Positions 34,246 through 42,956 of a DNA stretch of 45,399 nt are shown here, piece by piece. This DNA is from an uncultured Bacteroidota bacterium (GTDB taxonomy: Bacteria > Bacteroidota > Bacteroidia > UKL13-3). The translations under genes were made by a program, and so were the position numbers. The stretch lies in assembly GCA_903883965.1 (NCBI GenBank), contig CAISCU010000017.1:1-45399 (forward strand). Direction: 5' to 3'. The notes beneath the pieces were generated by a model that saw nothing but the letters and a program-made list of their open reading frames with translations, made no database searches and was not told where the DNA came from. Each line of letters opens with the position of its first letter. The first letter of the stretch is position 1.

Positions 34246-37200
34246 ATGATAAATATGAATAAATTAACTTCCAATCTTTTATTGAAACCTGCATTTGTTT
34301 TGTCTTTGTTAGCATTGACAACAAATGGTTTTGCAAAAGAAGTAATTGGACTAGGGAAACGTGGTGCCGATCAGCTGTTTAAAAAAGCAAGTGGTTGCGA
34401 ACCCGCCTCTCAGCAAAAAGATTTAGACATCAACAATGTTAGAACAACCATTTTAAATGGTGGTGACATGTGGTGGAATTTAAGCAATGCAAGGTATGAA
34501 GTTCCTAAAGTTGGAACTGGACAAGTTTCTAAGCATTCATTGTTTGCTGGAGCATTGTGGATTGGGGGCATTACTCAAGGCAATTTGAGAATTGCGGCAC
34601 AAACATACCGTCAAAGTGGTAATGATTATTACCCAGGTCCATTACAAGTAGATGGAGCAGCAAAAGGTTCAGTGAGCAAGGAGACTTGTAAAGCTTATGA
34701 CCAAATTTGGAAAATAAGCCTCCAAGAAATAGACCAGTTTAGAAACAATCCTGATAATTGGAGCAATGCGCCTGATGTGATTACAACTTGGCCGGGTAAT
34801 GGAAAAGCTGGAGAAGCCAGAACACTAGCTCCGTTTGTTGATTACAACAACGATGGTATTTATGATCCAGTTTCTGGAGATTATCCTTCGTTTGATTACA
34901 ACAATCCTCAAAATATTCCTGATATGATGTTGTATATGATTTACAACGATAAAGGAAACATCCACTCTGAAACAGAAGGTATGGCTATTGGGTTGGAATT
35001 GCACACTCAATGTTTTGGTTATTCAACCAATGATGAAGTAAATAACATGACTTTCTATAGAACTACCATTTATAACAGAGGTACAGAAACAGTAGATAGT
35101 TGTATTTTTGGTCAATGGGTTGATGCCGACCTTGGTAACTATTCAGATGACTATGTAGAATGTGATGTGAAAAGAAATTTAGGTTTGTGTTACAATGGTG
35201 ATGACAACGATGAGGGTATTTTAGGATACGGCTTGAACCCACCAAGTGTTGGTGTGAATTTCTTTGAAGGACCTAGAAGACCTGATGGATCAGAAATTGG
35301 TTTGACCAAGTTTGTTTATTACAACAATGACTTTTCGGTAACGGGTAATCCTAGAAGACCTGAACATTATTGGAATTACCTCAATGGTAGATGGACAGAT
35401 GGTTTGAGTATTACCTATGGTGGAAATGGAAGAGGTGGAACAGATACTGCTTCATTTATGTTCCCTGGATCATCAGATCCTGCAAACAGAGAAGCATGGA
35501 CAGAAAAAATAGCAAATAACCAACCTGGAGACAGAAGGTTTATGCAAACTGCAGGCCCATTCAGTTTATTGCCTGGTGCAAGAAACGAAGTTACGATTGC
35601 CGTTGTATGGGCAAGAGCAACAACTGGAGGTTCTACAGGTTCATTTAACTTGTTAAAAGAAGCATCGGATAAAGCGTATGTGCTTTATAACAATAATTTT
35701 AAATTTATTGATGGCCCATCTATACCTACAATGGAAATTACAGAATTGGACAGGAAATTAATCATCAATATAACTAATTATCAAAAAACCGAAGCCTATG
35801 TAGATTCAAGTGCTGGTTTGTGTGATGACAAAACTTTATACAAATTCCAAGGTTATCAGATTTTCCAAACCAAAACAAGTTCACCTCCAGGAGATATATA
35901 CAACAGTGATGAAGCCCGTTTGGTTGCACAATGTGATATAGCCGACGGCGTAAACATGATTGTTAATATTGTAAACGACCCTGATTTGGGTAGTACCAAA
36001 AAAATCATGGTCGCTGGAGCTGATAAAGGTGTTCAACACAGTTTTGAAATTTCAAAAGATCTATTCTCAACAGCTTCTGATCAAACATTGATTAATTTCC
36101 AAAATTACCATTACTATTTAATTGCTTATTCAAGTGCGGTAAATTGTTCAAAAGAACAAACACAGTATTTAGCCGGTCGTAAAAGATTTGATGGGTCAGC
36201 CAATACTACTTACATGGCTGTTCCTCATAAAGCTGCTCCGCATGCAAATGGTACCACATTAAACTCAACTTACGGAGATGGTCCTGAAATTCAAAAAATA
36301 GAAGGTATTGGAAATTCAGGTTTGGAAATTCAATTGACTGAAGAAACCATTCACAAAGCATTGTTGGCTCCATATTATGTTGAAGTGCCAAAATATAAAA
36401 TTGGGTTTGGACCTGTAATGGTGAAGGTGATCAATCCATTTAAAATTCCACATGCAAATTTTGAATTGCGTTTTATTGACAGTTCAAATTCGGATAAAGC
36501 AGCACAATTAAATGGAGATACAGCTTATTGGACCTTGAAAAATGTAAGTACTGGTGAAGTTGTTAGAGCTGAACGTTCTTTAGGTGCTCCAAATGAGCAA
36601 ATATTTGCAAATTGGGGATTGAGCGTTACAACCCAACAAGCTACATCCCTTGGCAATCCAGATGATGCAAATGATATCAGTAATGGATTTGTAAGTGGAT
36701 CAATAGAATTTGAAAATCCAAATTATGTTTGGTTATCTGGAGTGCCTGATGAAGCAGCTCCAATTTCTCAATTCAACTGGATTAGAGCAGGTAAAAATGG
36801 AGATCCTGAATATGGTAATTTCTTCGAACACGATTTTGCGGCTGGTTCAAAAGCACCTAAAAGCCCAGTTGATCCTAGAAAAGCATTTAGTAAAGTAATT
36901 GGTGGAACTTGGGCGCCATATGCATTGGCAGCAAGAGCCGTTGCTTCAGACACCAAACAATCTACATATGGTCCTGCATGGGCAGTAGCTTCAGATGGTA
37001 AAGGTTCCGCTGGTAATGGCGGATACACTACCGATAACCAACTGTCAGAATTGCAAGGTGTTGATTTGGTTCTTACTAATGACAAATCATTGTGGACACG
37101 TTGTGTAGTTGTTGAAGCTGGTGAAAATTACAACTTAACAATAGGTGGTGCTGTTAAATTAAACAGAAGAAAATCACCATCAGTTGATAAAAATGGCAAG

Positions 37201-38106
37201 CCAGACGGAACTGGTAATGGAATGGGATGGTTCCCTGGATATGCTGTAAATGTAGAAACAGGAGAGCGTTTAAACATTTTATTTGCTGAAGATTCTTCAT
37301 TGCCAACAGAAAATGGAAATGACATGATTTGGAATCCAACAGGTAATTATATTTCTAATAATGCTGGTGGAATGGAATTTTTATTTGGAGGTAAACACCA
37401 TGTTTATATCATGGGTACAAAAGCTTTCAGGTCAACACCAACAAGTCCTATAAGCTACAGAGGTCCAAGATACGATGAGGGTAAAAGCTATGACAGTTTG
37501 TTTACTTTAATTGAAAATGGTACAAATCAAACACTATTAAAAAGATACCTTTATTCACAAGCAATGTGGGTGTCAATGCCTATCACACAGCCTAAATATC
37601 CAATGTTTAGTGCTGAACAAGGTTTGATTCCTACTAAAACAACTGTGAAATTAAGAGTAAAAAGACCTTATGCTTCTTACACCAACACTTCTAGTGTTTT
37701 AGAAAACAATGGTTTGCCTTTGTACAGATTCTCTACTGAAAACATTGCACCTACGACAGCCACACCAGAGGCTAGAAAAACAGCTTTGGATTTGGTTTCA
37801 GTTTCACCAAACCCATACTACGCTTATGCTGGATATGAAGATCCAAACAACCAATTGGATGCAAGAGTTAGGTTAACCAACTTGCCTAAATTTTGCGTAG
37901 TTTCTATTTATACTCAGAGTGGATTTTTGGTTAGAAGAATTAGAAAAGACGATGACTCTAAAACATACATTGATTGGAATTTAAAAAATGACGCCAATGT
38001 GCCTATCTCGAGCGGTATCTATCTAATACATGTTTATGACGGAAGTTCTGAAAAAGTAATCAAATGGTTCGGAATCATGCGTAAAACTGATTTTGATACT
38101 TTTTAA
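34246..38106 (+). CDS. Large T9SS-exported surface protein, conserved, function unknown
   Basis: A 1286-residue secreted protein. The signal peptide ends near residue 30 (NGFA-KEV); there is no lipobox. FVDYNNDGIYDP (197-208) is a calcium-loop-like motif, followed by a conserved-looking segment with YNDKGNIHSETEG, TNDEVNNMTFYR and GQWVDADLGNYSDDYVECD. Residues 1185-1286 form a T9SS type A-like sorting region: SVSPNPYYAY, a FlgD-Ig-like beta sandwich (VSIYTQSGFLVRRI, SGIYLIHVY), with an unusual extended end KWFGIMRKTDFDTF. It sits between a TonB receptor and a PorV-like protein, suggesting a surface partner of the receptor. Two start codons are possible (34246 or 34255). Function cannot be assigned. 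Confidence 0.8.
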   Translation: MINMNKLTSNLLLKPAFVLSLLALTTNGFAKEVIGLGKRGADQLFKKASGCEPASQQKDLDINNVRTTILNGGDMWWNLSNARYEVPKVGTGQVSKHSLFAGALWIGGITQGNLRIAAQTYRQSGNDYYPGPLQVDGAAKGSVSKETCKAYDQIWKISLQEIDQFRNNPDNWSNAPDVITTWPGNGKAGEARTLAPFVDYNNDGIYDPVSGDYPSFDYNNPQNIPDMMLYMIYNDKGNIHSETEGMAIGLELHTQCFGYSTNDEVNNMTFYRTTIYNRGTETVDSCIFGQWVDADLGNYSDDYVECDVKRNLGLCYNGDDNDEGILGYGLNPPSVGVNFFEGPRRPDGSEIGLTKFVYYNNDFSVTGNPRRPEHYWNYLNGRWTDGLSITYGGNGRGGTDTASFMFPGSSDPANREAWTEKIANNQPGDRRFMQTAGPFSLLPGARNEVTIAVVWARATTGGSTGSFNLLKEASDKAYVLYNNNFKFIDGPSIPTMEITELDRKLIINITNYQKTEAYVDSSAGLCDDKTLYKFQGYQIFQTKTSSPPGDIYNSDEARLVAQCDIADGVNMIVNIVNDPDLGSTKKIMVAGADKGVQHSFEISKDLFSTASDQTLINFQNYHYYLIAYSSAVNCSKEQTQYLAGRKRFDGSANTTYMAVPHKAAPHANGTTLNSTYGDGPEIQKIEGIGNSGLEIQLTEETIHKALLAPYYVEVPKYKIGFGPVMVKVINPFKIPHANFELRFIDSSNSDKAAQLNGDTAYWTLKNVSTGEVVRAERSLGAPNEQIFANWGLSVTTQQATSLGNPDDANDISNGFVSGSIEFENPNYVWLSGVPDEAAPISQFNWIRAGKNGDPEYGNFFEHDFAAGSKAPKSPVDPRKAFSKVIGGTWAPYALAARAVASDTKQSTYGPAWAVASDGKGSAGNGGYTTDNQLSELQGVDLVLTNDKSLWTRCVVVEAGENYNLTIGGAVKLNRRKSPSVDKNGKPDGTGNGMGWFPGYAVNVETGERLNILFAEDSSLPTENGNDMIWNPTGNYISNNAGGMEFLFGGKHHVYIMGTKAFRSTPTSPISYRGPRYDEGKSYDSLFTLIENGTNQTLLKRYLYSQAMWVSMPITQPKYPMFSAEQGLIPTKTTVKLRVKRPYASYTNTSSVLENNGLPLYRFSTENIAPTTATPEARKTALDLVSVSPNPYYAYAGYEDPNNQLDARVRLTNLPKFCVVSIYTQSGFLVRRIRKDDDSKTYIDWNLKNDANVPISSGIYLIHVYDGSSEKVIKWFGIMRKTDFDTF

Positions 38107-38145
38107 TTGCTTGAGTTATTTACCTTATTGAAAAAGAAAATTGAC

Positions 38146-39258
38146 ATGAATAATAAAATTAAAATAGGTTTGGTTATGACGTTGCTTTCTGGTTTTACTG
38201 CATTTGCAGGTAATCCAGATAGGGCAGGTGGTGCAGGTGCAACTCAATTAGTTGTCAATCCGTTTGCGCGTTCATCAGGCTTGGGAGGCATTGGAACAGC
38301 CAATGTAAGAGGTGTAGAATCTTTTTACTTAAATATTGGTGGTTTGGCTTATACTACTGGAACTGAAGTTGCATTTAGTAGAATGAATTATTTTGCTGGT
38401 ACAGGAATTAGTATCAATAATTTAGGAATTGCTCAAGCATTGGGAGAAGAAGGAAGTGGTGGTGTGATGGGGCTGGGTATTACCTCTTGGGATTTTGGAG
38501 ATATTCCAATAACATCTTTTGACAATCCAGATGGTACTTTGCCAAGTTACAAGCCACAATTGTTAAACTTGAATGCTTCTTATTCAAAACAGTTTTCAAA
38601 CAGTATTACCGGTGGTGCTTTGTTAAGAATTGTTTCTGAAGGTACAGCAGATGTAAGAGCGGCTGGTGTTGCCATGGATTTTGGCGTGCAATACCAAACT
38701 TCTTTCAATTCTAAGATGAAGAAAATTAAAAAGGAAGATTTTAGATTGGGTATTTCAGTAAGAAATATTGGTCCAGATTTAACTTATACGGGCGCTGGTT
38801 TGTCTTTCAGGGCTATCAATACCTCTACCGGTGCTGACCGTAGAGCTTTATTTGATGCTGATTATTTTAATTTGCCAGCATTGGTAAACATAGGTTTGGC
38901 TTATGACATGAGATTAGACCAAAACGATAACACCTATTATCACAGATTAACCGCTAACGGAAACTTTCAATACAATGCATTTCAATCAAATGTATTGGGC
39001 TTAGGAGCGGAATATGCTTACAAAGAAATGTTCATGTTAAGAGGTGCATACTTAATTCAGGAAGCAAACTCTTTTAAGCACAATCCGAGTAATCCAAGTA
39101 ACATGGCATCTGATTATGGTTTTTGGGGAGGATTAACCTTGCAAATGCCAATTTCTAAAAATGGAACTGCATTTGCATTAGATTATTCTTATGCTCCTAC
39201 TCGAATTTTCAACGGTATGCACACTGTTGGCATTCGTTTGACGCTTTCAGGTAAATAA
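38146..39258 (+). CDS. PorV/PorQ family outer membrane beta-barrel protein
   Basis: A 370-residue predicted outer membrane barrel. The signal peptide (MNNKIKIGLVMTLLSGFTAFA, 1-21) fixes the start at ATG 38146; the frame is open back to a TTG at 38107 but that would bury the signal peptide. The mature N-terminus has the PorV/PorQ/UPF0164-like pattern: GGAGATQLVVNPFARSSGLGGIGTA followed by LNIGGLAY. Amphipathic strands run to the end (VGIRLTLSGK). PorV is the T9SS shuttle that receives cargo by its C-terminal signal. This paralogue directly follows a T9SS cargo gene (39-nt gap), so a dedicated role for that cargo is a fair inference. Confidence 0.8.
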   Translation: MNNKIKIGLVMTLLSGFTAFAGNPDRAGGAGATQLVVNPFARSSGLGGIGTANVRGVESFYLNIGGLAYTTGTEVAFSRMNYFAGTGISINNLGIAQALGEEGSGGVMGLGITSWDFGDIPITSFDNPDGTLPSYKPQLLNLNASYSKQFSNSITGGALLRIVSEGTADVRAAGVAMDFGVQYQTSFNSKMKKIKKEDFRLGISVRNIGPDLTYTGAGLSFRAINTSTGADRRALFDADYFNLPALVNIGLAYDMRLDQNDNTYYHRLTANGNFQYNAFQSNVLGLGAEYAYKEMFMLRGAYLIQEANSFKHNPSNPSNMASDYGFWGGLTLQMPISKNGTAFALDYSYAPTRIFNGMHTVGIRLTLSGK

Positions 39259-39284
39259 AAAAAACAGTATAATTGTATATGAAT

Positions 39285-39322
39285 AAAAGGAAACGTTCCG
39301 ACTTGTCGGAACGTTTCCTTTT
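39285..39322 (+). terminator. Long perfect hairpin terminator after the receptor/T9SS/PorV trio
   Basis: An 18-bp perfect stem (39285-39302 and 39305-39322, arms AAAAGGAAACGTTCCGAC and its reverse complement) with a TT loop. The T run closes the stem, and the mirror A run would serve the other strand. It begins 27 nt after the PorV-like stop and ends 27 nt before greA. Confidence 0.85.
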
Positions 39323-39349
39323 CTATTTAATCAGTAATTAAAACGCATT

Positions 39350-39823
39350 ATGGCAGAGATAAATTATGTTACTAAAGAGGGTTTAGAGAAGCTTCACAAA
39401 GAACTACATGATTTGAAATATGTTCAAAGACCATTTATTACAAAACAGATTGCAGAAGCTAGAGACAAAGGTGATTTGAGTGAAAATGCAGAATACCATG
39501 CCGCAAAAGAAGACCAAGGTTTAATGGAAACTAAAATTGCCATGTTAGAAGATTTAATCACTAAAACCAGAATCATAGATGAAAGTAAATTAGATACCAG
39601 CAAGGTAATGATGCTCTCAAAAGTGAAGGTGATCAACAAGCAAACTAATAAAGAAATTGTGTACACATTGGTAAATGAAAAAGAAGCGGATTTAAAATCC
39701 GGAAAAATTTCTTTTAAATCACCAATTGGAATAGGATTAATGGGAAGGAAAGTAGGAGAGGTTTGCGATGTGCAAGTTCCTGCAGGCTTAATTCAATTAG
39801 AAATAGTTGATATATCATTGTAA
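39350..39823 (+). CDS. greA: Transcription elongation factor GreA
   Basis: A 157-residue factor that enters the RNA polymerase secondary channel and stimulates cleavage of backtracked RNA. The N-terminal coiled coil carries the tip motif GDLSENAEYHAAKEDQ (about 41-56) with the acidic DxSE residues, and the start MAEINYVTKEGLEKL is typical. The C-terminal FKBP-like domain follows from about residue 85. Its stop overlaps the next ATG by one base (TAATG), coupling it to the HIT protein gene. Confidence 0.97.
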   Translation: MAEINYVTKEGLEKLHKELHDLKYVQRPFITKQIAEARDKGDLSENAEYHAAKEDQGLMETKIAMLEDLITKTRIIDESKLDTSKVMMLSKVKVINKQTNKEIVYTLVNEKEADLKSGKISFKSPIGIGLMGRKVGEVCDVQVPAGLIQLEIVDISL

Positions 39824-40215
39824 TGGCTAGTATCTTTTCTAAAATCATAGCGGGAGAAATACCAGCTTATAAAATTGCCGAAGACGATCATTATTATGCG
39901 TTTCTTGACATACAGCCATTGAGTTTAGGTCATACGTTGGTAGTTCCAAAGCAAGAAGTTGATTATATTTTTGATTTAGAAGAGTCAACTTATATTGGTC
40001 TTCAGCTATTTGCTAAAAGTGTGGCAGAGCGCTTAAAAAAGGCCTTTCCCGGCAAAAGAATAGGTGTTGCTGTGATAGGACTAGAAGTGCCTCATGCCCA
40101 TATCCACTTAATTCCATTTTCTAAAGTGGAAGAAATGAATTTTTCGAATAAGAAATTGAACCTATCTAAGGAAGAATTTGTTGCAATAGCAGAAAAAATA
40201 AAATCTGCAAACTGA
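39823..40215 (+). CDS. HIT family nucleotide hydrolase/transferase
   Basis: A 130-residue histidine triad protein. The triad HAHIHLIPF has H91, H93 and H95, and the N-terminal SIFSKIIAGEIPAYKIAED is the usual HINT opening. Such proteins hydrolyse nucleoside phosphoramidates or dinucleotides; the physiological substrate is often unknown. It is translationally coupled to greA and ends 9 nt from the convergent ruvC stop codon, with no terminator between them. Confidence 0.94.
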   Translation: MASIFSKIIAGEIPAYKIAEDDHYYAFLDIQPLSLGHTLVVPKQEVDYIFDLEESTYIGLQLFAKSVAERLKKAFPGKRIGVAVIGLEVPHAHIHLIPFSKVEEMNFSNKKLNLSKEEFVAIAEKIKSAN

Positions 40216-40224
40216 TTCAGATGG

Positions 40225-40809
40225 CTAAGATTTTTTAATAATTTTATTTGGATTGTTACTCACAAAACTAGCCCAACTTTGGGCTTTCTTTTTGGGAGTT
40301 GTTTTCTTTGCTACAGACTTCAATTCAGGTTTGTCAGTTTGAATAAAATGACAAAATGCAGCAGCTAAACCATCAGTTGCATCTAAAAACTGTGGGCCTT
40401 CTTTGAATTTGAATAAATGTTGAAGCATGGTTGCAACTTGCTCTTTGCTTGCATTGCCATTTCCAGTAATTGATTGTTTTATCTTTTTTGGTGAATATTC
40501 TGTAACAGCCAATTCCCTGTTCATGGCAGCAGCAATGGCCACACCCTGAGCCCTACCTAACTTGAGCATTGATTGTACATTTTTTCCAAAAAAAGGAGCT
40601 TCAATGGCCAATTCATCAGGTTTGAATTCATCTATTAAGCCGGTAGTACGTTCAAATATCTTTTTTAATTTGAGTGCATAGTCATCATATTTATCCAATT
40701 TGAGTACACCCATGCCTAATAACGAAGCATCTTTGCCTTTACAAAGAATAATCCCATATCCCATCACTTGTGTGCCAGGGTCAATTCCCAAAATAATTCT
40801 TTCTTTCAT
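40225..40809 (-). CDS. ruvC: Crossover junction endodeoxyribonuclease RuvC
   Basis: A 194-residue Holliday junction resolvase. The four catalytic acidic residues are visible: D10 in LGIDPGTQVMGYG, E70 in AIEAPFFGKN, and D143 and D146 in FLDATDGLAAAFCH. The core is complete by about residue 155; a Lys-rich tail of about 35 residues (KKTTPKKKAQSW and IIKKS) follows and could add DNA contacts. The promoter-like TAAGTTTG (minus strand, 40858-40865) lies 48 nt upstream, back to back with the promoter of the flippase-like gene. Confidence 0.96.
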   Translation of the reverse strand: MKERIILGIDPGTQVMGYGIILCKGKDASLLGMGVLKLDKYDDYALKLKKIFERTTGLIDEFKPDELAIEAPFFGKNVQSMLKLGRAQGVAIAAAMNRELAVTEYSPKKIKQSITGNGNASKEQVATMLQHLFKFKEGPQFLDATDGLAAAFCHFIQTDKPELKSVAKKTTPKKKAQSWASFVSNNPNKIIKKS

Positions 40810-40817
40810 TGTTAGGC

Positions 40818-40825
40818 TATATTTG
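40818..40825 (+). promoter_or_regulatory. -7 box for the flippase-like gene cluster
   Basis: TATATTTG is an exact TAnnTTTG match, 53 nt before the ATG at 40879. No TTTG lies 19 nt upstream. Confidence 0.4.
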
Positions 40826-40857
40826 GTTTAGGGCCAATCTGTTTGTTTCTTTGTTTT

Positions 40858-40865
40858 CAAACTTA
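40858..40865 (-). promoter_or_regulatory. -7 box of ruvC
   Basis: On the minus strand TAAGTTTG, an exact TAnnTTTG match 48 nt before the ruvC ATG. ATTG lies 20 nt upstream of it (40886-40889), a partial -33 box. Confidence 0.45.
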
Positions 40866-40878
40866 GTATTATTCCAAT

Positions 40879-41817
40879 ATGAACTCAATAAATAATTTTA
40901 AGCAGCGCTTTACTGTATTAAAATGGATGATTTCTGTTGGGGTAATCTGTTATGTAATGTATGAATTTTATACCAAATTCAATTGGGGAGTTAGTTCATT
41001 AGATTTACAACGATTGCCAATAAACCAAGTTGGCAGTATAGGCCTCAATGTTTTATTATTGGGAGTTTTGAATATATTAGTTGAATCTATGAAGTGGCGC
41101 TATTTAATGAAGCCATTTGAACAGATCAATTGGAGAATTGCCGTTTCATCAGTATTTACAGGGCTGTCATTGGCTGTTGTTACTCCAAATAGAATTGGTG
41201 ATTTGGCGGGCAAAGCATACCAACTCAAGACTACGTCAAAAATAAAAGGTGTCTGTATTGCGCTTTTGGGGCATGCCGCACAATTTGTTATCATATTTAT
41301 GATAGGGGCATTTGCAATGAGTAGTTTTTTTTCAATTCAACAGTTTCACTTTAAAATAGGATTGATTGTGTTATCAATTGTTGTTTTGGTTCTTTATATG
41401 AAAATTGACAAATTCATTGCTTGGTTGGCCCAGATCAGGTTCTTAACAAAAACTATAATGGCATTTGAAGGATTAGCTGTTTTCGGTTTCAAACAAAAAA
41501 TGTATTTGCTTTTTTTATCGCTACTTAAATACCAAGTATTTGTAGCTCAGTTTTACCTTTTATTGATTTTATTTGGTGTTGAAATTCCACTAGAACATGC
41601 ATTGAATGCGCTCTTTTGTACCTATTTTGTGCAATTATTTGTGCCTTCTTTTTTATTACTTGAACTTGGGGTTAGAGGAGCTGCCGCAGTATACTTCATT
41701 GGGCATTATTCAACAATGGTAGCTGGCATACTTATGGCGTCTTATACCTTGTGGGTTCTAAATATTGGGTTACCTGCACTCATTGGTTTGTACTTTTTTA
41801 ATAAGAAAACAGATTGA
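40879..41817 (+). CDS. Lysylphosphatidylglycerol synthase/flippase-like membrane protein
   Basis: A 312-residue integral membrane protein with about 8 hydrophobic segments, resembling the lysylphosphatidylglycerol synthase transmembrane (AglD/UPF0104-like) family. Family-like features: VESMKWRYLMKP near 75, TPNRIGDLAGKAY near 110 (the usual PxRxGE-type loop), and LLELGVRGAAAVYF near 260. Members are thought to flip or handle lipid-linked substrates; many are found beside glycosyltransferases, as here. It overlaps the glycosyltransferase 2 gene by 4 bp (TTGA), so they are coupled. Substrate unknown. Confidence 0.8.
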   Translation: MNSINNFKQRFTVLKWMISVGVICYVMYEFYTKFNWGVSSLDLQRLPINQVGSIGLNVLLLGVLNILVESMKWRYLMKPFEQINWRIAVSSVFTGLSLAVVTPNRIGDLAGKAYQLKTTSKIKGVCIALLGHAAQFVIIFMIGAFAMSSFFSIQQFHFKIGLIVLSIVVLVLYMKIDKFIAWLAQIRFLTKTIMAFEGLAVFGFKQKMYLLFLSLLKYQVFVAQFYLLLILFGVEIPLEHALNALFCTYFVQLFVPSFLLLELGVRGAAAVYFIGHYSTMVAGILMASYTLWVLNIGLPALIGLYFFNKKTD

Positions 41818-42950
41818 ATTATTTTGAACTAATACAAGTTGCATTCTTTATAGCCTACGTTATACTCATTCTATATTTTTTCTGGGGTTGGCATTTAATT
41901 CCTTCAGAAAAAGAAGAAAACGAACAAAAGAATCAAATTCCTTTTTCTATTCTCATCTCTGCTAGAAATGAAGCAGATTGTATCTTGGAAAACTTGAATA
42001 ATTTGAGGCAACAAACGTATTCAATTAACTTGTTTGAGGTTATAGTTATCAACGATTATTCAACAGATGGCACTTTAGAGATAGTGGTAGACTTTAAAAA
42101 AAGGTATCCTGAGTTTCCTATTCAGGTTGTAGATTTAAAAAACCATCCAAGTATTTCCAATAAAAAGCAGGCAATTACTTTGGGTGTTGAAATGGCAACT
42201 CATGATTGGATATTATTAACCGATGCAGATTGTACCAGGCAAGCTAATTGGATGCAGGCATTGAATCAGTTTTTAATTAAAAATCCGCATTTGAATTTTG
42301 TATATGCACCGGTATGTTTATTAGCTACTAATTGGTTTGAAAAATTACAAGCCTTGGAGTTTACTGGTTTGTTAGGAATAGGGGCAGGAAGCATTCAGTT
42401 GTCTACCCCAAATATGTGTAGTGCAGCAAACTTAGCATTTCATAAAGCTGCTTTTACTGCAGTAAATGGATACGAAGGGAACCAACATATTGCCTCTGGA
42501 GATGATGAGTTTCTCATGCATAAAATTCACCATAAAATGCCTGGTACATTGGCTTTTTTAAAAGACTTTAGGGCAATTGTATATACGCGTTCAGCAAGCA
42601 ATGTCAAGCAATTTGTGGAACAAAGAAAAAGATGGGTTTCAAAGAGTACCAAATATGAAAACAAATCAATAACAGGTATTTTAATTGGGGCATATTTGTT
42701 GAATCTGTTTATTGCGTTTGATTTATTGATGCTTGTTTGGGATTTCAATACTTTTAAATTAGGAGTTGAACTATTAGTTGTAAAAACACTCATAGAAGGC
42801 CTCTTTATCTATTCGGTATTAAAGTTTTTTAAAACAGAGTTGTACATTTGGTTGTTACCAATTGCGGCACCCTTACATGTATTGTATGTGATTGTAATTG
42901 GATTTCTGGCAAATAGCAAAACGTATCATTGGAAAGGGAGAATTCATTAA
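41814..42950 (+). CDS. Glycosyltransferase family 2 protein, membrane-bound
   Basis: A 378-residue membrane glycosyltransferase. A transmembrane helix spans residues 8-26, the GT-A catalytic domain about 42-280 (ILISARNEADCI, the metal-binding DADC at 137-140, SGDDEFL near 228, QRKRW at 270-274), and two to three transmembrane helices lie at the C-terminus (about 287-370). The QxxRW motif suggests a processive or polyprenyl/lipid acceptor type of enzyme. The start is TTG at 41814, chosen because it gives the 4-bp overlap with the upstream gene and the right N-terminal helix. Donor and acceptor sugars are unknown. Confidence 0.87.
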   Translation: MNYFELIQVAFFIAYVILILYFFWGWHLIPSEKEENEQKNQIPFSILISARNEADCILENLNNLRQQTYSINLFEVIVINDYSTDGTLEIVVDFKKRYPEFPIQVVDLKNHPSISNKKQAITLGVEMATHDWILLTDADCTRQANWMQALNQFLIKNPHLNFVYAPVCLLATNWFEKLQALEFTGLLGIGAGSIQLSTPNMCSAANLAFHKAAFTAVNGYEGNQHIASGDDEFLMHKIHHKMPGTLAFLKDFRAIVYTRSASNVKQFVEQRKRWVSKSTKYENKSITGILIGAYLLNLFIAFDLLMLVWDFNTFKLGVELLVVKTLIEGLFIYSVLKFFKTELYIWLLPIAAPLHVLYVIVIGFLANSKTYHWKGRIH

Positions 42951-42956
42951 CAGCAT

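Noticed and set aside
38107-38145. TTG start for the PorV-like gene
   Set aside because: It would place 13 residues before a clear signal peptide that begins at ATG 38146.
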